A stretch of DNA of 64,000 bases from DAIODI01 sp046349255 (GTDB lineage Bacteria; Pseudomonadota; Alphaproteobacteria; Rhizobiales; Aestuariivirgaceae): NCBI GenBank assembly GCA_046349255.1, contig JAXMCR010000002.1:186001-250000 (forward strand), read 5' to 3'. The first letter of the stretch is position 1. Each line of letters opens with the position of its first letter. Position numbers and translations under genes: made by a program. Below the pieces are notes generated by a model. It made no database searches. It had not been told where the DNA came from and was given only the letters and a program-made list of their open reading frames with translations. Positions 51,584 to 58,849 of this stretch are shown piece by piece.

Positions 51584-51973
51584 ATGAACATCGGCGAGGC
51601 CGCCACCCATTCGGGCGTCACGGCAAAGATGATCCGCTACTACGAGAGCATCGGACTGCTGCCGGCGCCAGACCGCTCCGCTTCCGGATACCGGACGTAC
51701 ACGAACGATGACGTGCATCGTTTACGGTTCGTGAAGCGGGCGCGCGATTTCGGGTTCCCAATGGAGCAGATCGAGGCACTGCTTACGCTGTGGAGCGACC
51801 GGGCGCGCCCGAGCCGCGAAGTGAAACAGATCGCCCTCGACCACGTCGCAGAACTCGACCGGAAAATCCAGCATTTGCGGGAGCTTCGCGACACTCTGGC
51901 GAGCCTTGCCGACTGTTGCCACGGCGACCAGCGGCCGGACTGCCCCATCCTCGAAGATTTCGGCCGGACCTGA
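51584..51973 (+). CDS. cueR: Copper-responsive MerR-family regulator
   Basis: A 129-residue MerR regulator. The helix-turn-helix (NIGEAATHSGVTAKMIRYYE) and wing (GYRTYTNDDV) are N-terminal, followed by the dimerisation helix. The metal loop has C112 and C120 (CCHGDQRPDC), spaced as in E. coli CueR, and S77 (RPSREV), the residue that marks sensors of monovalent Cu(I), Ag(I) and Au(I). AAGGAG lies seven bases before the ATG. Divergent from copA with a CueR-type operator between. Confidence 0.95.
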   Translation: MNIGEAATHSGVTAKMIRYYESIGLLPAPDRSASGYRTYTNDDVHRLRFVKRARDFGFPMEQIEALLTLWSDRARPSREVKQIALDHVAELDRKIQHLRELRDTLASLADCCHGDQRPDCPILEDFGRT

Positions 51974-52085
51974 AATCGTCACGATTTTAGGCAACTTCAT
52001 TGCACAGTTTATTTGTGGCACGCTCGTTGCGTACGTCGGTTTCAGGCGCCGCCTGTGTTTGGGGCGACGCGCGAGAGATCGGGTG

Positions 52086-52529
52086 ATGACAATGCTGGTC
52101 GACGATGGCCGCCTTTTCACGATGGCACGCAACTCCGGCGATCCGCTGGCCGAGCGCGGCGGGCACGTGCGGTTGCGCGTGCGGCGCGACGGTAGAAGCT
52201 CGCGCCTGATCGCGGAGGAAGTCGTCCAGGGACGCGCCTGGACCAACCCCGCCGAAACCCGTCAGGACAAGAATTTCGCCGAACCGACGTTCCGTTCCGC
52301 CGGCGCAGGAGCGCTTCCCGTCATGCGCAAGATGCGCCACACGGCCCGGCCCAAGGCCGTCGCGAGCCACGTTACTGCCGACGACGACCTTCCGGCGCTG
52401 CCGATGAAGGCGTTGCGGGCGCAATTGTTCGAGACACCGATGCAGCCGGAGCCGACCGAGCCGGCGCATATGTCCTTCGGCCAGCGCATGAAGGTGTGGT
52501 GGGGTGGCCTGTTCGGCCGTCAGCCATAG
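52086..52529 (+). CDS. Hypothetical protein
   Basis: A 147-residue protein without a family I recognise. It is Arg-rich, with no signal peptide or membrane segment, and ends in FGQRMKVWWGGLFGRQP. Third codon positions are strongly G/C, as in neighbouring genes, which argues for a real gene; the 112-base A/T-richer stretch before it (with TTGCAC and a short perfect repeat AAATCGTCACGATTT at 51973-51987) could hold a promoter. The ATG at 52086 is one of several possible starts. The end overlaps the convergent fusion gene by ten bases. Confidence 0.55.
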   Translation: MTMLVDDGRLFTMARNSGDPLAERGGHVRLRVRRDGRSSRLIAEEVVQGRAWTNPAETRQDKNFAEPTFRSAGAGALPVMRKMRHTARPKAVASHVTADDDLPALPMKALRAQLFETPMQPEPTEPAHMSFGQRMKVWWGGLFGRQP

Positions 52530-54859
52530 ATCAGATAGGGTTCCCGCAGTTTCCGGAAGGACGTAAGCGGTGCGGCCCAGCCCTTGATCACCGCGGACGG
52601 ATCGGCGCCTGACGCAAGCATGTCGTGGGTCGAGCGTGAACCGATCATCGTCAGCGTCTTCGCAGTGTCGAACTGCCCCGGAAACAGCTTGATCAGAGCC
52701 GCGATCAACTCGATCCCGAGTGCCGGCGAGTCCAGCGCCGCACGGTCGACGACCGAGATCGAAATCCCTCCGCACGCCTTTCCAGCATAGGGCCCGCTCG
52801 CCGGTGTGAACGAGCGGGGCGCGAATGCGGTGCCGGAGATCTTGCGGGTATTGAGGTAAGCGGCGAACGCAGCGCCGTCGATCCACGGCGCGCCCAGCAC
52901 CTCGAACGGCGTGTCGGTGCCGCGCCCGACACTGACGTTGGCGCTCTCGAGCAGCGCAACACCCGGATAGAGCGCCGCCTGCGTGACGCTGCGCAGGTTC
53001 GGAGACGGGTTGATCCAGGCAATGCCGGTGTCGTCGAACCACATGGCCCGCGTGTAGTAGCGCATCGGCACGACGGTGAGCTTCACGCCCGTGCGATGCT
53101 CCCCGGCGAACAGGCGGGCGAGTTCGCCAAGGGTCATCCCGTGCCGCACTGGCATCGGCAGGTAGCCGATGAACGACAGGAGATCGGGGTCGAGCATCGG
53201 CCCCTGTACGATGTCGGCCGAGATCGGATTCGGCCGGTCGAGGACGACGAAGTCGATGCCTGCCTCCGCAGCCGCCTCCATCGCGTAGCCCATCGTGGTG
53301 GCGTACGTGTAGAACCGCGCGCCGGCGTCCTGGATATCGAACACCAGCGTATCGAGGCCAGCGAGCATCTCCGGCGTCGGTCGCTTCGTCTCGCCATAGA
53401 GGCTGTGCACCGTGAGACCGGTCTTCCGATCGGTCCCGGAGGCTATCGCCTGATCGAGGTTCGTCTCGAGTCCATGTTCGGGGCTCAAGAGCGTCGCCAA
53501 CCGCAGGCCCTTCGCCCGCGCCAGCGCGTCAACCGTGCGCTCGCCTCCAGCGGTTCGGCCGGTGGCGTTCGTCAGTAGCCCGACGGTCCTGCCATCGAGT
53601 CGCCGAAAAGTCTCGCCCTCGAGCACGTCGATCCCCGTCAGCACCGGCTTGCGGCCGGCCGTGGCGTTGGCGCGGGCACCGACGGCCGCGGCGGCGCGGC
53701 GGTTCAGCACGCGGTTAACGCCCTTGCCGTCCGGGTGTAGCCGGTTGGTCAGCACGATGAGCCAGCTCTGCGTCTCAGGATCGATCCACAGCGCCGTGCC
53801 CGTGAAACCGGTATGTCCGAACGACCGCGGCGAGAAGCCTGGCGCCAGCACGCTGGCGTACGGCGACTCGATATCCCAGCCGAGCCCGCGCACCGGCAAG
53901 GCGCCCGGCGGGCTCTGCGGCGACGTCATCGCCGCGACCGACTCCCTGGACAGGAGCCGCGCTGAACCGACGGTCCCGCCGGAGACGATCGCCTGGGCAA
54001 AACGCGAGAGGTCATCGGCAGTGGTGAATACGCCGGCATGGCCCGACACGCCGCCCATCAGCCGCGCGGTCGTGTCGTGCACGGTGCCCTTGAGCCCGCC
54101 CTTGGTCGACGTCTCCATCGGCGCGGCAAGGGCGCGTTCGTCGGGCGTGGGACGGAACGCGGTGCGCGTCATCCCGAGTGGCGCGAAGATCTCCGTTGCC
54201 GCCCACTGATCGAGCGGCACGCCTGCCGCGCGCCGCACCACCTCGCCCAGCACGATGTAGTCGACATCGCTATAGCAGAATTCGTGTCCGGTCCTGCCGC
54301 GGGCCGGCATGGCAACGACGAGCGCGAGCGCTTCCTCGTAACCGGACCATTTCGCGCGTTCGGGGAGCCCCGCCGGAAGCCCGGAATAGTGCGTCATCAG
54401 GTGACGAACCGTGATCGCGCCCTTGCCGTTGCCGGCGAACGCAGGCCAGACCGAGGCGACCGGCGCATCGAGATCGAGCTTGCCGCGCTCTGCAAGCTGC
54501 ATCGCGGCCGTTGTCGTCGCCACAACCTTGGTGAGGGAGGCGATGTCGAACAGGGTGTCGAGCGTCATCGGCTCGATGTCCGGAACGATCGCGCGGTTGC
54601 CGGTCGCCTTGCGGTAGACGACCTTGCCCTGGACCGCCGCGACGACCACCGCGCCGGGAATCCGTCCCGCCGCGACCGCCTCGGCGACGACCCGGTCCAG
54701 ATCGTCCGTCTGCGGAAGATGCGTCTTGGCGACGGTTGCGCCGCGCGCATCATGCGCCGCCGTGCCCAGCAGGAGCGCGAGCAGCGAGCCGAGCGCGCTG
54801 CGGCGGCTCAAGCCTGCGCCGTCAGTTGCGCGATTCGATCGTGGCGAAATCATCCGCAT
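52520..54859 (-). CDS. Fusion: class C beta-lactamase-type serine hydrolase + NamZ (DUF1343) exo-muramidase
   Basis: About 779 residues in two enzymes. A Tat/Sec-like leader (LSRRSALGSLLALLLG) precedes a serine hydrolase with S108-L-T-K111 (SxxK) and Y197-S-D (YxN-like), the fold of AmpC and DD-peptidases. From about residue 405 a DUF1343 domain follows: GLLTNATG, SPEHGLETN, FDIQDAGARFYTYATTMGYA, DRPNP and RHGMTLGELA, the NamZ/GH171 exo-N-acetylmuramidase signature. Such a protein could trim peptide and MurNAc from cell-wall fragments in the periplasm. The start is uncertain: ATG 54859 or 54853, or TTG 54811; the first overlaps the upstream gene by 38 bases. Third gene of the envelope operon. 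Confidence 0.88.
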   Translation of the reverse strand: MRMISPRSNRATDGAGLSRRSALGSLLALLLGTAAHDARGATVAKTHLPQTDDLDRVVAEAVAAGRIPGAVVVAAVQGKVVYRKATGNRAIVPDIEPMTLDTLFDIASLTKVVATTTAAMQLAERGKLDLDAPVASVWPAFAGNGKGAITVRHLMTHYSGLPAGLPERAKWSGYEEALALVVAMPARGRTGHEFCYSDVDYIVLGEVVRRAAGVPLDQWAATEIFAPLGMTRTAFRPTPDERALAAPMETSTKGGLKGTVHDTTARLMGGVSGHAGVFTTADDLSRFAQAIVSGGTVGSARLLSRESVAAMTSPQSPPGALPVRGLGWDIESPYASVLAPGFSPRSFGHTGFTGTALWIDPETQSWLIVLTNRLHPDGKGVNRVLNRRAAAAVGARANATAGRKPVLTGIDVLEGETFRRLDGRTVGLLTNATGRTAGGERTVDALARAKGLRLATLLSPEHGLETNLDQAIASGTDRKTGLTVHSLYGETKRPTPEMLAGLDTLVFDIQDAGARFYTYATTMGYAMEAAAEAGIDFVVLDRPNPISADIVQGPMLDPDLLSFIGYLPMPVRHGMTLGELARLFAGEHRTGVKLTVVPMRYYTRAMWFDDTGIAWINPSPNLRSVTQAALYPGVALLESANVSVGRGTDTPFEVLGAPWIDGAAFAAYLNTRKISGTAFAPRSFTPASGPYAGKACGGISISVVDRAALDSPALGIELIAALIKLFPGQFDTAKTLTMIGSRSTHDMLASGADPSAVIKGWAAPLTSFRKLREPYLIYG

Positions 54860-56084
54860 GATAAATGTTCCGCGCGTTCCAGAACATCCAGCCGCTGGAG
54901 CCGAAGGCATTCGCGGCCGTCACCTGCTCGCGCACTTCGTTCGGACCGAACGCCTTGCCGCCGAAGGCGTAGTCCTTGAAGACCTGCAGCCAGGGCCGGA
55001 AGCGGCGGGACGGCAGGCCCGTCCGCTCCTTCGCGCGGGTCAGCGAGTCGTAGATGATCGCGTATGGCGCTGCCACGGGATTGCGGTGCCCCGGGATGCC
55101 GAACTGGAAGCCGGAAGGATAGAGCATCGGCGAGATGTAATCGAGCACCGGCGCAAGATCCTCGATCCGCTGGCCGATCAGCGTGTCGTTGGTGTTCCAG
55201 GCGACGTACCCGAACAGGTCCGCCGACAGGAACACGTTGTACTCGGCAAGCGCCGACCGCGCCTTCTCGAGGAAGCCCTTGATGGCTCCAACGCGTCCTG
55301 CCTGCGACCACTCGCCGGAATAGGCCATACCGACGGCGTCGGGGAAGCGTACGTAGTCGAACTGGACTTCGTCGACGCCGGCCTTCGCCGCCTCGACCGC
55401 GATCGCGACGTTGTAATCCCACGCTTCCGTGCGGAACGGATCCACCCACATCAGCGACTCGCGGTCCTTGTAGACCTTGCCGCCCTTGGTACGAACGGCC
55501 CATTCCGGATGTTTGCCGGCGAGCACGTTGTCCTTGAACGTCACGATGCGCGCGATGACGTAGATGCCCTGGTCCTTGTAGCGCTTGACCAGCGCCGGCA
55601 GGTCCTTGATCGGCGATCCCTGGTTCGAGCCGATCTCCGCGGCGAGCTTGCTCGTCGAGTCGCGGGGCACGAGCCCGCGGTCCGTCTTCACGTCGATCAC
55701 CAGCGCGTTCATCCGCGCGGCCGACAGGACGTCGAGCGCTCCCTTGCTCAGGACGGTGCTGGTCGCGCCATAGGACGACAGGTAAAGCGCCTTCGCGTCG
55801 AACCGCTTCAGCTTCACGACGGCCTGCTTCTCGAGGTCGCTGCGCTTCACGTCGAGCCGCTCGTAGCCCGAGGCACGCACGCGCACGGTGGCGGGAATTG
55901 CGGTCAGCGTCGCGACGCCATCGGCGTTGGCGCGCTGCTCTGTCGAATCGGTCGTGACGATCGCGCCGTCGATCGGTGTGTTGTTGTCGGCGTCGATCAC
56001 CTTGACGTCCATCGCCCACGCCGCGTACGGCGCGGTGAGGCTCGCCACGACAATCGCGACGGTCAGCAGAAACTTCCGAATCAT
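54822..56084 (-). CDS. Putative glycoside hydrolase (DUF4015) with N-terminal beta-sandwich
   Basis: A 420-residue secreted protein. A signal peptide ends near AAWA (residue 24). Residues 26-92 resemble a carboxypeptidase-regulatory-like sandwich (IDGAIVTTDS, TVRVRASGYERLDV). From about 98 to the end it is a DUF4015 TIM barrel of the GH13-like set: ALVIDVKTDRG, YVIARIVTFKDN, VDEVQFDYVRFPDA (about 241-254, with the Asp pair likely catalytic) and DYISPMLYPSGF. Either of two overlapping ATGs (56090, coupled as ATGA to the gene before; 56084, with AAGGA at good distance) can start it. Middle gene of the envelope operon. Confidence 0.85.
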   Translation of the reverse strand: MIRKFLLTVAIVVASLTAPYAAWAMDVKVIDADNNTPIDGAIVTTDSTEQRANADGVATLTAIPATVRVRASGYERLDVKRSDLEKQAVVKLKRFDAKALYLSSYGATSTVLSKGALDVLSAARMNALVIDVKTDRGLVPRDSTSKLAAEIGSNQGSPIKDLPALVKRYKDQGIYVIARIVTFKDNVLAGKHPEWAVRTKGGKVYKDRESLMWVDPFRTEAWDYNVAIAVEAAKAGVDEVQFDYVRFPDAVGMAYSGEWSQAGRVGAIKGFLEKARSALAEYNVFLSADLFGYVAWNTNDTLIGQRIEDLAPVLDYISPMLYPSGFQFGIPGHRNPVAAPYAIIYDSLTRAKERTGLPSRRFRPWLQVFKDYAFGGKAFGPNEVREQVTAANAFGSSGWMFWNARNIYHADDFATIESRN

Positions 56085-56086
56085 GA

Positions 56087-56875
56087 TCATTCCTTCCCGG
56101 CAATGCGCCGCACGATGGCGTCGAACGGCTTCCCACGCAACGAGTCGACGATCATGAAACGCGGCAGCGCCTCCGGACGATCCGTCGTGGCGATCGGCCG
56201 TGCATCGATCGTGAAGGCAGCGCGGTAGCCGGCCTTCTGCGCGGCGGCCTCGAGCTCCTCGTCGTAGATGCCGAAGGGCCAGGCGAGGATGTCGATCGGT
56301 GTCGCGACCTTCTTCTCCAGCACGGATTTCGACGCCGTGAGCTGATGGTCGACGAACTTTGCGTAGTCTTCCGGCGCCTGCTTCTTCTTCTCGGTCTTGA
56401 AGTTCGGATGCCACACCGTGTGCGACTGCACGGTGACGAGGCCTGATCCCATCATTTCCCGGATCTCGTCCCACGTGAGGGCGTAGGACGCATTCGAGAT
56501 GGCGGACGGATAGATGAAAAGCGTCACCGGGACCTTCCGTTCCCGGATGATCGGGAAGGCTTCCTCGATCACGCTGCGATGCCCGTCGTCGATGGTGATG
56601 GCGAGCGCCGGACCGTCCGGGCAGTGCTCCTTCTTCTCGAAGCAGTCGACGACATCGGTCAGCGGCACGATCTTCACGCCCGCCTTGCCGATCGCGTCGA
56701 GCTGCTGGACGAAATCGGGCGTCCTTACCGTCATCGAGTCCTTCGGTGTCGGTCCGAAGCGGTGATAGACGAGCACGCCCAGCAGCGGAGCATCGGTCGC
56801 AGCTGAAACGGGGATCGGGACCGCAAGCGCCATTAGGACGATGGCGGCGGCAAAACGAAGCAATTGTCTGATCAT
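56087..56875 (-). CDS. Polysaccharide deacetylase (NodB-like, PgaB N-domain type)
   Basis: A 262-residue exported deacetylase. Signal peptide to about PVSA (residue 25). The NodB metal site is TIDDG (D96, D97) with SHTVWH (H152, H156), and the LVYHRFG strand is the PgaB-like variant. It removes acetyl groups from N-acetylglucosamine-type polymers or peptidoglycan. It heads the operon with the DUF4015 hydrolase and the NamZ fusion. In E. coli PgaB a deacetylase and a glycoside hydrolase are one chain; here they are separate adjacent genes. The start at 56875 is preferred to 56926 because it begins the signal peptide. Confidence 0.88.
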   Translation of the reverse strand: MIRQLLRFAAAIVLMALAVPIPVSAATDAPLLGVLVYHRFGPTPKDSMTVRTPDFVQQLDAIGKAGVKIVPLTDVVDCFEKKEHCPDGPALAITIDDGHRSVIEEAFPIIRERKVPVTLFIYPSAISNASYALTWDEIREMMGSGLVTVQSHTVWHPNFKTEKKKQAPEDYAKFVDHQLTASKSVLEKKVATPIDILAWPFGIYDEELEAAAQKAGYRAAFTIDARPIATTDRPEALPRFMIVDSLRGKPFDAIVRRIAGKE

Positions 56876-56951
56876 AAAGGCTGCCCGGACTTCAGAATGC
56901 TCGACTCTGTGTCTTTGGCACGGCAAACGCGGCGGTTTCGAGGCCTTACGA

Positions 56952-58694
56952 TCACCGCTCCGGCAAACCCGCCTTCCGGAGTGCGCCGAGCCAAGTCTCC
57001 ATGGCCGCCGGATCGCGGACGGGAACCCGCAACCGCACCTCCGCGATCGTCAGTCCCGGCAGTAGCTCGAGGAGCTTCGCCAGATCGGCACGCGCCTCCT
57101 CCATCCGGTCCAGTGCGGCATAGGCTGCGCATCGCTGCCGCCAGGCGGTGGAGTACTGCGGATACTCGCGCAGCGCCTCGGTCGCGAGATCGACGACGTC
57201 CTGGTAACGGCCGGCCACGAACTTCCCGATGCCGAGGCCCGCATACCAGAGCACGCGGCTGACATCGTGCGGGCTCAACCGGAAGGCGTGGTCCACCGCC
57301 GCCTGGCAGGCGTCATAGTGGCCACAGAGGCCGTGGACGACGCCCAGGTACCCATGCGCCTCGGCAAGGTTCGGGTTGAGCTGGATCGCATGCTGGATGC
57401 GGCGGATGCCTTCGTCGTGCCGGTTCTCGAACGCCAGCATCAGGCCGGCGATCGCGTGGGCGACGGCGTCCTCGTTGTCGATCGCGAGCGCGTTGTGGGC
57501 AGCGTCGCGCGCCGCCGCGATGACTGCGGCGGTGTCACCCCAGCTCAGATTGAAGGCGAAGATGTTGCTGAGGGCGAGCAGGCTGTGCGCCTGCGCCAGG
57601 GTCTTGTCGCCCGCGAGCACGGCGCGCAGCAGTTCCTGTGCACGGGCATTTGCCTCGCGCGACGGCTTCGACAGGTGCCAGCGCGCCTTCATCAGCATTT
57701 CCCAGGTGCCGAGGTCGGTGTCGGACTTCGTCAGCGTGCGCCGTACCTCGGCGTTCACGAACTGGGGCGCGATGGCGGCGACGATGCTGCTCGAGATCTC
57801 GTCCTGGATCTCGAAAACGTTGACGAGCTGCCGGTCGTACCGCTGCGCCCATACATGAGTGCCAGTCGCCGCTTCGATGAGCTGCGCGGTGATGCGGACG
57901 CGGTCGCCTGCCTTGCGTACGCTGCCTTCGACCACGTAGGCGACGCCGAGCTCCTTCGCCACGTCCTGGATCCGCACGGAGCGCCCCTTGAACGTGAAGG
58001 TCGAGTTGCGCGCGATCACCATCAGGGAGCGGAACCGCGACAGATCGGTGATGATGTCTTCCGTGATGCCGTCGGAGAAGAATTCCTGTTCCGGGTCGCC
58101 GCTCATGTTGTTGAACGGCAGCACCGCGACGGACGGCCGCTCCGGCGCGGCGGCAGCGGGCCGTGCGCCCGGCGCCGATCGGGGCGGCAGAACGCGGAAC
58201 AGCCGAACGGGGCGCTCGATATTCTTGAGCTGTCGTTCGCCGAGATCGTCGAGAGTCGCGTCGATCTTGCCGCGCACGAAATCGGCGACCGCAGCCGTGA
58301 TGCTGACGCCGCCCGGTTCTGCTGCCGCCTCGACGCGGGCGGCGATGTTGACCCCGTCACCGAAGATGTCGGAGCCTTCGCCGACGACGTCACCGAGATT
58401 GATGCCGATCCGGAGCACGATCCGCCGGTTGTCGGGCAGACCTTCGTTCGCCGCCTCCATCCCGGCCTGGAGCGCGAGAGCGCAGGCAACGGCGTTCACC
58501 GCGGAGGCGAACTCGATGAGTACGCCGTCCCCCAGATACTTCACGACGCGCCCACCGTGTTCGCGCGCCAGCGGCTCGACCAGCGCCTTCCGTCGCTCCC
58601 GCAAGGCGGTCAGGGTGCCCGCCTCGTCCGCCTCGACGAGCCGCGCGTACCCCACAACGTCGGCGACCAGGATGGCGGCGATCCGGCGCTGCAT
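56952..58694 (-). CDS. Class III adenylate/guanylate cyclase with TolB-like and TPR region
   Basis: A 580-residue protein. The N-terminal cyclase domain has both metal Asp (D12 in LVADVVGYARL, D56 in KYLGDGVLIEF) and the catalytic Asn/Arg pair in DGVNIAARVEA, so it should be active. After a Pro/Ala linker comes a TolB/FlgO-like module (VAVLPFNNMSGDPEQEFFSD, then GITEDIITDLSRF, then THVWAQRYDRQL) and TPR-like repeats to the end. Such proteins are common in Bradyrhizobium-like genomes. The ATG at 58694 is where homologues typically begin (MQRRIAAIL); the frame is open to 58853. Downstream of the SARP-like gene on the same strand, 155 bases away. Confidence 0.88.
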   Translation of the reverse strand: MQRRIAAILVADVVGYARLVEADEAGTLTALRERRKALVEPLAREHGGRVVKYLGDGVLIEFASAVNAVACALALQAGMEAANEGLPDNRRIVLRIGINLGDVVGEGSDIFGDGVNIAARVEAAAEPGGVSITAAVADFVRGKIDATLDDLGERQLKNIERPVRLFRVLPPRSAPGARPAAAAPERPSVAVLPFNNMSGDPEQEFFSDGITEDIITDLSRFRSLMVIARNSTFTFKGRSVRIQDVAKELGVAYVVEGSVRKAGDRVRITAQLIEAATGTHVWAQRYDRQLVNVFEIQDEISSSIVAAIAPQFVNAEVRRTLTKSDTDLGTWEMLMKARWHLSKPSREANARAQELLRAVLAGDKTLAQAHSLLALSNIFAFNLSWGDTAAVIAAARDAAHNALAIDNEDAVAHAIAGLMLAFENRHDEGIRRIQHAIQLNPNLAEAHGYLGVVHGLCGHYDACQAAVDHAFRLSPHDVSRVLWYAGLGIGKFVAGRYQDVVDLATEALREYPQYSTAWRQRCAAYAALDRMEEARADLAKLLELLPGLTIAEVRLRVPVRDPAAMETWLGALRKAGLPER

Positions 58695-58849
58695 CAGCTG
58701 ACGGCCCGCGCCGGTACCTGGGCGGGTGTCCCCAGACGCTGGGACGGTATGTCCGCGGTCATCATGAGCCACCGGGCGTTTCGCGGCGGCCGACGCCGCG
58801 CGCTCGCAAAATAATGGATTGCAAATCGCTACGCTGCAATGACCCAAGG

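Noticed and set aside
51973..51987. AAATCGTCACGATTT after cueR as a terminator or operator
   Set aside because: Perfect arms but a one-base centre and short A/T ends; too little to decide between chance, a factor site and a weak hairpin, so it is only mentioned with the neighbouring gene.
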